Notes under the pieces: generated by a model | The model's database searches: none | What the model was told of the DNA's origin: nothing | Seen by the model: only the letters and a program-made list of their open reading frames with translations | DNA from: TMP-7 sp038212445 | GTDB taxonomy: Bacteria > Acidobacteriota > Terriglobia > Bryobacterales > Bryobacteraceae | Direction: 5' to 3' | NCBI GenBank assembly: GCA_038212445.1 | Contig: JBBQUM010000001.1 | Span: 371,503 to 435,502, forward strand | DNA: 64,000 bases | Program-made: the position numbers and the translations under genes | Shown: in pieces, positions 44,343-53,366 of the stretch | How positions within the stretch are numbered: position 1 is the stretch's first letter | Layout of the letters: every line of letters starts with the position of its first letter

Positions 44343-44345
44343 AAC

Positions 44346-47330
44346 ATGCGCTGGTTTGGCATTCTCGGTGTGATGGCTTTCGCCGGACTGGCGGCGGCTG
44401 AGGAACCTGCTGTCCTTGAAGTAGGACACGCGGTAGAGCGCAGAATCGCCGGCAAACAGCCCCACAATTACCAGATCACCCTGCAGGCGGGCGAGTACGC
44501 ATACGTGGTGGCGGAGCAACTGGGAATCGACGTCATTTTGCGAGTGTTCGGGCCTGACAAGAAGATCATCGCGGAATCGGACTTCGAAGGGTCAAAGACC
44601 GGGCGCGAGTTTATCGGGCTGGTTGCGAAGGATGTGGCGACCTACACGGTGCAGGTTGTAGCGCGTTTTCCGAGACTGCCCGAAGGCGGCTATTCGCTCA
44701 CCTGGACGGAAGAGCGTGCGGCGACTGAACGAGACCGGCAATTGGCCGAGTGCTTGCGCCTGATGTACCAGTCGTCGGCGGCCAATACCGCGGGCAAATA
44801 TCCGGAGTCGGTTGCATTGGGTGAGCAGGCGTTGCGGTTGGGTGAGCAGGTGTTCGTCCCAGACGATCCTTTCGTTGGGAACATCTGGCTGCGGGTGGGA
44901 CTTTCGGCGCGGGCGGATCGGGACCATGCCAAGTCAGAAGCTGCGTTGAAGCGGTCGCTGGCGATTTTCGAGAAAGGGTATGGAAGAGCGAGTGCGCAGA
45001 CCATTTGGTCACTGCGCGGTTTGGGGATGCTGTATTTGTACACCAACGACTTTGCGAAATCGGAAGCGTTCTTTCAGGAAGCGAAGGAGCTCAGCATACA
45101 GGTGCTGGGGGTGGAGCATCCGCAGGTGGTGTCGTCGCTGGTTGACCTGTCGAAGATCCACCAGTACCGCGAAGATAACCAACGGATGCTTGCAGACCTG
45201 CAGATGGCGCAGCCGATTGCAGAGCGGGTGCTGGAGCCGGACGACTTCGCGTTGATGGATCTGACGAATCAACTGGCGGAAGCGTACGCGGATGCAGGCG
45301 ATCTGGAGCGTGCCGAGGAGAATCACGACAAGGTGAAGGCGATAGTCGCGCGGAGGTACGGTGAGCAGCATTTGTTCATGGCGGTGCCGCTGCAGAACCT
45401 GGGGATTCTAGCGCGGCGGCGAGGTCAGTATGAGCAGGCGCTGTCGCTGCTCGACCAGGCCTACCAGATCCGGATGAAGACGTCGGGCGAGAGGCATCCA
45501 GACAGCGTCTCCATTCAGATCAACATCGCGAACGTATATCTCTCCAAGGGCGAATATGCGAAGGCGCTGGATTTGCATTTGAGGGAGATGCAGATTCTCG
45601 AGGAAACGCAGGGACGGTACAACTGGCTGACTCTATTGGCGCAGGCTAATGTTGCGCGCACGTATGCGGCGATGGGCGATTTGCCAAACGCGATTCAGGC
45701 GCAGACGCGGCTAGAGGCGACGCTGGAGAAGAACATCGAATTGAATGTGGCGATTGGCTCAGAGCGGCAGAAGTTGGCGTACCTGACGGCGAAGCAGCCA
45801 CGCAGTGACCGTGCGGTATCTCTGCATGCGCAAATGGCGCCCAAAGATCCGGCGGCGCGCGACTTGGCGGCTCGTGTGCTGTTGGAGCGGAAGGGACGAG
45901 TGCTAGACGCGGTGTCGGGGAGTGTGGGGACGCTGCGGGAAAGACTGGGCGCGGACGACCGGCGAGTGCTGGACGATTTGGCGGAAGTGAATGCGAAGTA
46001 CGCCAAGTTGGCGCTGAGCGGTCCAGGACGGACGCCGGTGGAGGAATATCGCAAGCAAGTCAAGACGCTCGAGGAGCAGGGCGAGAGGCTGGAGGCGGCG
46101 ATCAGCCGTACGGGTGCGGCGTCGGAGGCGGCGTCGCGGCTGGTGTCGCTTGAAGCACTAGAGGCAGTGATTCCGAATGACGCCGCAGTGGTGGAGTTCG
46201 GGATCTACCGGCCGTTCGACCCGAAGTTTCCTGACGAGGACAGGGCGTACGGCAGTGCGCGCTACATCGTATATGTGCTGCATCACACCGGCGAGGTTCG
46301 ATGGAAGGATCTGGGCGAAGTAAAGAAGATCGACGCGGCGGTGGACGCGTTGCGGCGGAGTTTAGGCAACAGCCGGCGGAAGGATGTCGGGCAACTTTCG
46401 CGCGTGCTGGATCGCCTGGTTGGTGCGCCGATTCGCGAGTTAGCGGGGAGTGCGCGTCACTTGTTGATTTCGCCGGATGGTGAATTGAACCTAGTGCCTT
46501 TTGAGGCACTGGTAGACGAGAACTCGCGCTATTTTGTGGAGCGATATTCCATCGGCTACTTGACGGCGGGGCGGGACTTGTTGCGGATGCAGTCGCGGAG
46601 AAGTTTTAAGAGCGGTCCGCCGGCGGTGGTGGCCGATCCGAAGTTTGGGGAGCCTGCAGTATTGGCTGCTGGAGTACAGGCACCTAGAGGGGATTCTTTG
46701 GGACGCCGGCGGAGTGTGACGGCGGGCAAGACGCTGGCGGACGTCTATTTCGCGCCGCTGGAGGGGACGGCGGAAGAGGCGCGCAAAATCCAATCGATCT
46801 TTCCTGAAGCGCGAGTGTTGACGGGGGCGCAGGCGACCAAGGCGGCGTTGAAGCGGTTGGAGTCGCCGGGGATTTTGCATATTGCGACGCACGGGTTCTT
46901 TCTCGATTCGTCGCGCGAAGTGGAGAATCCGTTATTGCGGTCGGGCCTGGCGCTGGCGGGGGCAAATACGGGAGACGGAATTCTGACGGCGCTCGAGGCG
47001 TCGGGCTTGAATTTGTGGGGCACCAAGGTGGTGACGTTGTCGGCGTGCGAGACAGGCGTGGGCGAAGTGAAGACTCACGAGGGCGTGTACGGACTGCGCC
47101 GAGCGTTTTTTCTGGCGGGCGCGGAGACGCTGGTGATGAGTTTGTGGCCGGTGAGCGATCGCGTCACGCGGGAGATCATGACCGACTACTACGCAGGGCT
47201 GAAGAACGGGTTGGGGCGCGGAGAGGCGCTGCGCCAGGCGCGGTTGTCGATGATGAAGCGCAAGGACCGGCAGCATCCTTTCTTCTGGGCGGGATTCATA
47301 CAGTCGGGCGAATGGCGTCCGTTGAAGTAG
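44346..47330 (+). CDS. CHAT-domain caspase-like protease with TPR repeats
   Basis: A 994-residue exported or surface protein. A signal peptide (about 1-19, ending LAAA) is followed by a beta-sandwich (TLQAGEYAYVVAEQLGIDVIL), then several tetratricopeptide repeats (about 150-500: YPESVALGEQALRLGEQ, YEQALSLLDQAYQIRM) and the CHAT domain from about 690. The catalytic dyad is His849 in IATHGFF and Cys901 in SACETG, followed by EGVYGLRRAFFLAGAETLVMSLW. Caspase-like CHAT proteases take part in bacterial cell-death and defence systems; with the sigma and membrane genes upstream it could be a stress- or damage-responsive module (inference). Confidence 0.93.
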   Translation: MRWFGILGVMAFAGLAAAEEPAVLEVGHAVERRIAGKQPHNYQITLQAGEYAYVVAEQLGIDVILRVFGPDKKIIAESDFEGSKTGREFIGLVAKDVATYTVQVVARFPRLPEGGYSLTWTEERAATERDRQLAECLRLMYQSSAANTAGKYPESVALGEQALRLGEQVFVPDDPFVGNIWLRVGLSARADRDHAKSEAALKRSLAIFEKGYGRASAQTIWSLRGLGMLYLYTNDFAKSEAFFQEAKELSIQVLGVEHPQVVSSLVDLSKIHQYREDNQRMLADLQMAQPIAERVLEPDDFALMDLTNQLAEAYADAGDLERAEENHDKVKAIVARRYGEQHLFMAVPLQNLGILARRRGQYEQALSLLDQAYQIRMKTSGERHPDSVSIQINIANVYLSKGEYAKALDLHLREMQILEETQGRYNWLTLLAQANVARTYAAMGDLPNAIQAQTRLEATLEKNIELNVAIGSERQKLAYLTAKQPRSDRAVSLHAQMAPKDPAARDLAARVLLERKGRVLDAVSGSVGTLRERLGADDRRVLDDLAEVNAKYAKLALSGPGRTPVEEYRKQVKTLEEQGERLEAAISRTGAASEAASRLVSLEALEAVIPNDAAVVEFGIYRPFDPKFPDEDRAYGSARYIVYVLHHTGEVRWKDLGEVKKIDAAVDALRRSLGNSRRKDVGQLSRVLDRLVGAPIRELAGSARHLLISPDGELNLVPFEALVDENSRYFVERYSIGYLTAGRDLLRMQSRRSFKSGPPAVVADPKFGEPAVLAAGVQAPRGDSLGRRRSVTAGKTLADVYFAPLEGTAEEARKIQSIFPEARVLTGAQATKAALKRLESPGILHIATHGFFLDSSREVENPLLRSGLALAGANTGDGILTALEASGLNLWGTKVVTLSACETGVGEVKTHEGVYGLRRAFFLAGAETLVMSLWPVSDRVTREIMTDYYAGLKNGLGRGEALRQARLSMMKRKDRQHPFFWAGFIQSGEWRPLK

Positions 47331-47424
47331 CCTCGGGTAGTTTCCTCTCTCCTGGTTTCTTCTTTGAAATGTTTTCCGTGATTTCTCTTATTGAGGTAGA
47401 TCACGAAGCATCGGAGAGGATCAC

Positions 47425-48987
47425 ATGGGGAAAAATCTGGGAGTACTCGTTTTGCTGGCAAGCCTGCCGGCGTATCCGCAACTAATCGACAAACATCGGA
47501 TGCCGAACCTGGCAAACGAGGGGATTAACAAGACACTGGCGGAGGAAATCGGGCCGGGGCGCGGGGACCTCTCGGTACTGGATTCCTCGACTTGTGTGAT
47601 CAAGCGCGACCCGTTCCGGGCGATCCGGAGGGGGCGGCAGATCTTCCAGCGGAAGTTCGTGATGTCGGAAGGGCTGGGGCGGGTGAAGTACGATGGCGAC
47701 GCGCTGATCGCCAATAACAACACGCTGGGTGCGGGACTGGCGGACAGTTGCGCATCTTGTCACGGCCGTCCGCGCGGATCGGCGGGGTCAGGCGGGGACG
47801 TGGCGACCCGTCCAGACAGCCGGGACGCGCCACATCTGTTTGGACTTGGCTTGAAAGAGATGCTGGGCGATGAGATCACGAGCGATCTGCGATTGCTGCG
47901 GACGCGGGCGGTGATTCAAGCGAAAGTGTCAGGGTCGGACGTGACTCTGCCTCTGACCAGTAAGGGAATCGCGTACGGCTTTATCACTGCTCATGCGGAC
48001 GGGACCCTGGACACCTCACAGGTGGCAGGAGTGGATCCAGACCTGAGGGTAAGGCCGTTCGGATGGCAGGGCCAGACGATCTCGATGCGCGAGTTCATCG
48101 TTGGCGCGCTGAACAATGAATTGGCGCTGCAGGCGGTGGAGCCTGATCTCATGAGTGCGAGCAAGGGCGGGAGGTCCGAGACGCTGTCGGGCATGGTGCT
48201 CGACGGATCGCTGGATACTTTCGAAGCGCCGATGACGGACGATCCGGGCGCGGACCCGGATGGCGACGGCGTACGCAACGAAGTGCCGAACGCGATTGTG
48301 GACTATCTCGAGTTCTATCTGCTGAACTATTTCAAGCCGGGCACCGGTGAGCAGACCGACAGCGTAAAGCACGGGCGCGACCTGATGGACTCGACCGGAT
48401 GCACAAGCTGTCACGTAGCGAACCTGCAGATCAATCGCGACCGGCGGGTGGCGGATCTAGAGACCGTTTTTGATCCGGTGCACGGGATCATGAACCGTCT
48501 ATTTGCGACGGCCACGCCGCTGTTCACCAAGGTGGACGACCTCACGGGCGGCACCTCGTTGAAGCTGCCGCAGCTGAAGCCGTTCATGGTGAAGAACATT
48601 TTTGCGGATTTCAAGCGGCACGACCTGGGCGTCAATTTTCACGAGCGGAACTATGACGGGGCGATGCGAACGATGTTCATGACGACTCCGTTGTGGGGCG
48701 TGGCGACGACCGCACCTTATGGTCATGACGGGAGGAGCATCTCGCTGCACGAAGTAATTCTGCGGCATGGCGGAGAGGCGCAACTGTCGCGGGACGGCTA
48801 CGCGCTGATGTCGCGGAACGATCAGCGGGACCTACTCGATTTCCTGGGAAGTCTGGTGTTGTTTCCGCCTGACGACACTGCGTCTACGCTGGATCCGGGT
48901 AACGCGCATGCGCTGGGTTATCCGCAAGCGGGACATGGTTCGATCAAGTTGACCGTACTGTTCAACGATCCGACGATCATTGAATAG
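47425..48987 (+). CDS. DUF1111 di-haem oxidoreductase-type protein
   Basis: A 520-residue exported c-type cytochrome of the DUF1111 (thiol oxidoreductase) group. A signal peptide (MGKNLGVLVLLASLPAYPQ) is followed by two CxxCH haem sites: SCASCHGRPRGSAG near residue 110 and GCTSCHVANL near residue 330. The late MMTTPLWGVATTAPYGHDGRS-type segment (TTPLWGVATTAPYGHDGR) is the family landmark. It probably acts in periplasmic electron transfer. It is convergent with the lipoprotein gene; no operon partner is evident. Confidence 0.9.
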   Translation: MGKNLGVLVLLASLPAYPQLIDKHRMPNLANEGINKTLAEEIGPGRGDLSVLDSSTCVIKRDPFRAIRRGRQIFQRKFVMSEGLGRVKYDGDALIANNNTLGAGLADSCASCHGRPRGSAGSGGDVATRPDSRDAPHLFGLGLKEMLGDEITSDLRLLRTRAVIQAKVSGSDVTLPLTSKGIAYGFITAHADGTLDTSQVAGVDPDLRVRPFGWQGQTISMREFIVGALNNELALQAVEPDLMSASKGGRSETLSGMVLDGSLDTFEAPMTDDPGADPDGDGVRNEVPNAIVDYLEFYLLNYFKPGTGEQTDSVKHGRDLMDSTGCTSCHVANLQINRDRRVADLETVFDPVHGIMNRLFATATPLFTKVDDLTGGTSLKLPQLKPFMVKNIFADFKRHDLGVNFHERNYDGAMRTMFMTTPLWGVATTAPYGHDGRSISLHEVILRHGGEAQLSRDGYALMSRNDQRDLLDFLGSLVLFPPDDTASTLDPGNAHALGYPQAGHGSIKLTVLFNDPTIIE

Positions 48988-48988
48988 C

Positions 48989-49375
48989 TCAAAGCTTGGC
49001 TTTGAGCGGCTGGACCGGGATGCTGATGCGGTAGCGAAGGTCGCTGGCTGAGCCGAGCAAATCGAAGCGGCCGCCGATGCTGGGAGGACCGTCCTGACCA
49101 CCGAGGAACGTGGTGGATTTCTCCTGCACGGTGCCGCTCTCGCCGGCTCCGGTCCAGACGCCGACTCGCAGTTTGGTGGGGACGCCAACTGCGAAATGGA
49201 GATCGATAGTGAGTGGACCGCCGGGCGTGGAGTAGAGAGCGCGGACGTCGAGGCGGTCGCCGTCGCGGGTGCCTTTGAGTGAAGTGAGCGTGAGGCCGGG
49301 CGTGTCGCTCTCGCCGGGTTTGGGCGTGCGGCACGCCGGCAGGACGAGCAGGAGTGCGACGAGAACGAAGCGCAT
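48989..49375 (-). CDS. Small lipoprotein of unknown function
   Basis: A 128-residue predicted lipoprotein. The signal MRFVLVALLLVLPAC carries a lipobox (LPAC), giving a mature N-terminal Cys15. The mature part is a single beta-rich domain (LTLTSLKGTRDGDRLDVRAL, TKLRVGVWTG). No family recognised. The stop codon of the convergent DUF1111 gene is 1 base away. It may be membrane anchored on the periplasmic face. Confidence 0.7.
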   Translation of the reverse strand: MRFVLVALLLVLPACRTPKPGESDTPGLTLTSLKGTRDGDRLDVRALYSTPGGPLTIDLHFAVGVPTKLRVGVWTGAGESGTVQEKSTTFLGGQDGPPSIGGRFDLLGSASDLRYRISIPVQPLKAKL

Positions 49376-49417
49376 GTCCCAAGCTTAGCGCCACTATCGT
49401 TTTTGGCCGATGCCGGA

Positions 49418-52198
49418 CTAGGTGGTGGGCCACGAGCCGTCGCGCGAGAGTCCGAGCACTTGGATGGCGGGTGATTCCAAATCCTCAAATTCCACCTCGG
49501 TTGATTCTGAGCGGGCGTGCGCGGAGGTGCGCCACCTTAGAGCGGCCCAGAGGACGGTGAGGCCGATCACGACCTGGGCGAGCAGGGACGGGTGGTCGAG
49601 GGCCTGCCGTTCATAGCGCACGCTGAGGGTGATGATCCACAGCAACGCGAGTGTACCGAGGACGGCGAGGTGTACCTGTGATTTGCCGGGAAGGTACGAG
49701 CAGGTGAAGGGGAGTTTGTGGAAGCCGTGGAGGCATAGCTCCATCAAGATCAGACCGATCAGCGCCAGGATCAACAGGTGTCCGGTAGCCATCTGCCATG
49801 GCCATAGCCAGAGGCAGAACGCTGCGGAAACGAGCCAGACCGGCGCGGCGGCCAGCATGATGAGTGAGCGGCGGCTGCCGGTGAGGCATTCGGGGACACG
49901 GCGCGCGCCGGTGACGCGGAAGATCCAGTTGCCGCGAAGGTCGAGTGGAATCGAGAAGACGACCCGCGTCCCGATGATCGCGAAGCCCATCATGGCGACA
50001 GTAGCGGCGAGCAGCGGCGTTTTGAGCTGGCCCCAGGTGTCGGAAACCGGCGTGTCGGTGAGCGCTTGTTGGGCGGAGGGCGTTCTCACCAGCAGGATCA
50101 TGAAGGCGAAGCCCATCGCCAAATAGAAGGCAAGGATGACGCGGTGCAGCCGGCTGCGGGCAAGCGTCCGGATGCTGAACTGAACGATTGCGGTGTGTAC
50201 CGTGCTGCCGAAAGGAGGCAGCCAGTTTCGGCCGCCGGCGCCGGGAACGATGTCCGGCTCCTCGACGATCTTGCGCAAGGTGCGGAGGTACGACAGGGCG
50301 TAGACGACGGCGGTGGAGGACAGCGCGGCGATGAGGCCGAGGGCGGCACGCCGGGCTAGAGGCGCGAGGGCCGGGGATCCGGTGAGGTATTGGAACAGGC
50401 CAAGGAACCAGTAAGTAGGGGACCAAGACAGGAGTCCGTCGCCGCTGACGGCGAGAAGCGTGGAGCCGTCGGCGAGAAATCCTTGAAGGGCGTAGACACT
50501 CACGATCATGCAGAAGGCCGCGAGTTGGAGATATGAGGAGGCGCGCAGAAAAACGCGGCGGGGGAGAAGTTGCGCGGCGAGTCCCTGGAGACAGAGGACG
50601 CAGCAGAAGATGAAGGCGCCGGCGGCGAGCATGGTGATCCAGTAGGCAGCGAAGGTCCGAATCACGGTTAGCCCGCCTCCCGTTTCAGGGACGGTGACGG
50701 AGGCGAGGGAGGTTGCGCGCTCGCCGGTGAGGCGCTGCTTCACGTAGGTGGCGGCGAGGTCGGAGAAGGTGAGCAGCGAGATGGCTTGATTGGAGAGTAC
50801 GACGGCGGCGTATTGCTCTTTGGGGTTGAAAAAGGCGTGGCTGGTGTAAGCCGAGAGGGCGCCGTTGTGCCAGTAGATACCGTCCTTGTCGTTGTGGGCC
50901 CAAGCGAGGGCGATGCGCGTGCCAGGGGCCATATCGTTGCGGAGTTGATGCGAGAGGCGGATGGCGGGTGTTGCGGCTTTGAGTTGAGCGTCGAGAAAGT
51001 TGAGCAGGTCGGCGGCAGTGGAGTTGATGCCGCCGGCGGGAGCGAGAGCGTCGAGTTGCCAGGCGTCGCGAGGCTCGTGGCGAACGCTGTAGGCGGGGAT
51101 GAGACGCTGCCGTTGTTCGGCTGAGAGGGCAACGACCGTGTCGGGCATTCCGAGAGGGCCGGTAATCTCGCGCTTCAGGAGCTCGGGGTAGGTAGTGCCG
51201 GCGCGATTGGCAAGTGCCTCACCGAGCAGGCTGAAGCCGGCGTTGCTGTAGATGAACGGCGGATTCGGTGGGCGGGCGACGCCTTGGCGCGTAACGAAGT
51301 GATAGAGATGTTCGGCGTTGTAGCCGGCGCCGGGGTTGGGCTTGTGGTTGACGTCGACGTTGTCGGGCATGGGCGGGAAGCCGGAGCGATGAGTTGCCAG
51401 GTCGAGCAGGGTGACTTCCTTGCCTGCGGGTTTCTGGACGATGCCGCTCGGGATGAGGTCGCGAACGGGTTCATCGAGGGATACCTTGCCTTGCTCAACC
51501 ATTTGAGCGAGTAACAGTCCGGTGAACGTTTTGCTGATGGACCCGATTTGGTAGCTGGAATCCGGCCGGGCTTTGCCGTAGGCGTAGACGCGGCGCTGCC
51601 CATTCCTGATGACTCCGACGACGATTCCCATTTCGGGCGACAGGTTGGGGGCGAGGTCGCGGTGGAGCGCCTGCTTGATACCGGCGGCATCGAGAGGCGG
51701 CATGGCAGGCAGGTATTCAAGGGCGGGGACGGTGATTTCGATGGTTCCTTGAGAGCCGAGCGCGAAGGGCCAGATGATGCCGCCGAGCAGGTGGAGAGTT
51801 ACGACGGTGAGGGTCAAGGCAGTGGCGACCGCGGCGACCTTGGCCAGGAAGATGGTGCGGGCGCGGACGGGCAGGGGAGCGAGGACGAGGACGTCGCGGC
51901 GGTCGGGGAAAGTGGAATCCCAACTGAGGACAGCGAAGAGTCCGACCACCAACATGGTGGTGGCGATGAGGACGTGTTCGGCGCTCCAGGCAACGAAGAG
52001 GCGGAGAGCGGGCGGTGTTTTCGCGCCGCCGACGCCGAGCGCGGGAACGGCGAGTCCGAGGCTGATGAAGATGAGGAGCGCGGCGAAGCGTCCGAGGAGC
52101 TTGTTGGCGTCGCCCATGGCGTGGGTGGAGAGGAGCTCCAGGTCGACCATGCGGAAGAGAAACTCGCGATAGAGGATTCGGAACTGGAGTCGAGTCAT
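49418..52198 (-). CDS. ABC permease with inserted serine hydrolase (beta-lactamase-like) domain
   Basis: A 926-residue chimera. The first 150 residues are ABC-exporter permease (membrane helices near 38-58, 73-92 and 125-145). From about 170 to 500 comes a beta-lactamase-related serine hydrolase: SxxK with Ser220 and Lys223 (SYQIGSISKTFTG), YSN at 317-319 and the KTG-equivalent HNG at 444-446, each in the usual context. The remaining 400 residues return to membrane permease with about 8 more helices. The ABC ATPase gene lies 9 bases upstream, so it belongs to the same exporter. The serine hydrolase is predicted to lie outside the membrane. The start is the first ATG in frame. Confidence 0.88.
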   Translation of the reverse strand: MTRLQFRILYREFLFRMVDLELLSTHAMGDANKLLGRFAALLIFISLGLAVPALGVGGAKTPPALRLFVAWSAEHVLIATTMLVVGLFAVLSWDSTFPDRRDVLVLAPLPVRARTIFLAKVAAVATALTLTVVTLHLLGGIIWPFALGSQGTIEITVPALEYLPAMPPLDAAGIKQALHRDLAPNLSPEMGIVVGVIRNGQRRVYAYGKARPDSSYQIGSISKTFTGLLLAQMVEQGKVSLDEPVRDLIPSGIVQKPAGKEVTLLDLATHRSGFPPMPDNVDVNHKPNPGAGYNAEHLYHFVTRQGVARPPNPPFIYSNAGFSLLGEALANRAGTTYPELLKREITGPLGMPDTVVALSAEQRQRLIPAYSVRHEPRDAWQLDALAPAGGINSTAADLLNFLDAQLKAATPAIRLSHQLRNDMAPGTRIALAWAHNDKDGIYWHNGALSAYTSHAFFNPKEQYAAVVLSNQAISLLTFSDLAATYVKQRLTGERATSLASVTVPETGGGLTVIRTFAAYWITMLAAGAFIFCCVLCLQGLAAQLLPRRVFLRASSYLQLAAFCMIVSVYALQGFLADGSTLLAVSGDGLLSWSPTYWFLGLFQYLTGSPALAPLARRAALGLIAALSSTAVVYALSYLRTLRKIVEEPDIVPGAGGRNWLPPFGSTVHTAIVQFSIRTLARSRLHRVILAFYLAMGFAFMILLVRTPSAQQALTDTPVSDTWGQLKTPLLAATVAMMGFAIIGTRVVFSIPLDLRGNWIFRVTGARRVPECLTGSRRSLIMLAAAPVWLVSAAFCLWLWPWQMATGHLLILALIGLILMELCLHGFHKLPFTCSYLPGKSQVHLAVLGTLALLWIITLSVRYERQALDHPSLLAQVVIGLTVLWAALRWRTSAHARSESTEVEFEDLESPAIQVLGLSRDGSWPTT

Positions 52199-52207
52199 GG
52201 CGGGTGG

Positions 52208-52972
52208 TCAGGCGTGGATGAGGTCGGCGATGTCGCGTGAGAGGGCGAGCGTGTCCTGTTCGACGGCGAGTTGGGAGAAGATCGCTTCGAGCGTGGGCGC
52301 GGACATGAGGGTGCGGAGGTGCTCGATGGAGTCGTCGGCGGCGACTTTGCCGCGATGAAGGATGACGACGTGAGAGCAGACGCGTTCCACGGTTTCGAGT
52401 TCGTGGGAGCTGAAGAGGACGACCTTGCCGCGGGCGGCGAGTTCCTGAATGAGGCTGCGGAGGACGAGTCCGGTGCCGACGTCGAGTCCAGAGAAGGGTT
52501 CGTCGAGCAGGAGCAGGTCAGGGTTGTGGAGGAGGGCGGCGGAGAGGAGGACTTTCTGGCGCATACCTTTGGAGTAAGCGGAGATGGGGGCGTGGCGGTC
52601 GCCAAGGAGATTGAAGAGGCGCAGGAGACCGTGGATGCGGGCGGCGGTGGGTTTGGTAGGGAGTCCGCGGAGCTGGCCGACCATGACGAGATACTCGAGT
52701 CCGGTGAGGTGGGCGTAGAGGTGCGGTTCCTCGGGGACGTAGCCCATACGCTGCTTGTAGGCGATGAGGTCATTCTGAATGCGCTCGCCGTTGAAGAGGA
52801 TGTCGCCGGCGGTCATTTCCATAAGTCCGGTAATCATTTTCATCGTGGTGGATTTGCCGGAGCCGTTGGGGCCCAGGTAGCCGGTGATCTCGCCGGCGCG
52901 GGCGATGCAGCTGACGTTGTCGACGGCCGGGATGCCGGAGAAGCGTTTGGTTACATTGCGCAGTTCAAGCAT
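52208..52972 (-). CDS. ABC transporter ATP-binding protein
   Basis: A 254-residue ABC ATPase. Walker A is GPNGSGKST, the Q-loop is near YVPEEPHLY, the signature is a variant (SAYSKGMRQKVLLSAALL, with SKGM instead of LSGG), Walker B is LLLLDEPFSGLD, and the switch His is in SSHELETVERVC. The product is an exporter-type subunit and partners the fused permease downstream. Its ATG is only 6 bases from the operator region; the leader would be about 13 bases if the predicted promoter is right. Confidence 0.95.
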   Translation of the reverse strand: MLELRNVTKRFSGIPAVDNVSCIARAGEITGYLGPNGSGKSTTMKMITGLMEMTAGDILFNGERIQNDLIAYKQRMGYVPEEPHLYAHLTGLEYLVMVGQLRGLPTKPTAARIHGLLRLFNLLGDRHAPISAYSKGMRQKVLLSAALLHNPDLLLLDEPFSGLDVGTGLVLRSLIQELAARGKVVLFSSHELETVERVCSHVVILHRGKVAADDSIEHLRTLMSAPTLEAIFSQLAVEQDTLALSRDIADLIHA

Positions 52973-52977
52973 TTCGC

Positions 52978-53045
52978 ATACCCCTATGTAGCAAACTACA
53001 TTCAGCCGAATTCGATGTCAAGTAGAATGCTACATAGGGTATACT
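52978..53045. promoter_or_regulatory. Divergent promoter with paired inverted repeats (PadR operator)
   Basis: On the minus strand TTGACA (53016-53021) and TAGTTT (52993-52998) are 17 bases apart, a good promoter for the ABC genes. The dyad ATGTAG-CAAA-CTACAT (52986-53001) covers its -10. A second dyad half-site GTAG-N4-CTACAT lies at 53022-53035, and a TATACT -10 on the plus strand (53040-53045) sits 6 bases before the PadR ATG. The outer arms CCCTATGTAGC and GCTACATAGGG form a larger inverted repeat. Confidence 0.65.
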
Positions 53046-53051
53046 TTTCCC

Positions 53052-53366
53052 ATGGCAGCCGAGCCGAAGCTTTCGCATAGCGCCGCGATGGTCCTGCACG
53101 CGATTCAGGCGGGGGACGGTTACGGGTTCAGCGTGATGGAGATGACGGGACTGCCGAGCGGCACCGTCTATCCAGCGATGCGCAGGCTGGAGCGGGATGG
53201 GTTGATCAAGTCGCAATGGGAGAAGCAGTCAATTGCGGATGAGGAGCAGCGGCCGGCGCGGAAGTATTACCGGCTGACGCGGAGTGGGCGCGCGGCTCTT
53301 GAGGCTTCTCAGAAGCGGTATCCACTGCTGGCGCGGCTGGCGGTTTCAGAGGTAGAGGAGTCATGA
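53052..53366 (+). CDS. PadR-family transcriptional regulator
   Basis: A 104-residue short PadR repressor. Winged-helix landmarks: VLHAIQAGDGYGFSVMEM, SGTVYPAMRRLERDGLI and KYYRLTRSGRAAL. No ribosome binding site precedes the ATG, and a TATACT -10 sits 6 bases upstream, so the mRNA may be leaderless. It lies divergently from the ABC genes across a dyad-rich gap, so it probably represses them and itself. Its stop overlaps the start of the membrane protein gene by 4 bases. Confidence 0.92.
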   Translation: MAAEPKLSHSAAMVLHAIQAGDGYGFSVMEMTGLPSGTVYPAMRRLERDGLIKSQWEKQSIADEEQRPARKYYRLTRSGRAALEASQKRYPLLARLAVSEVEES

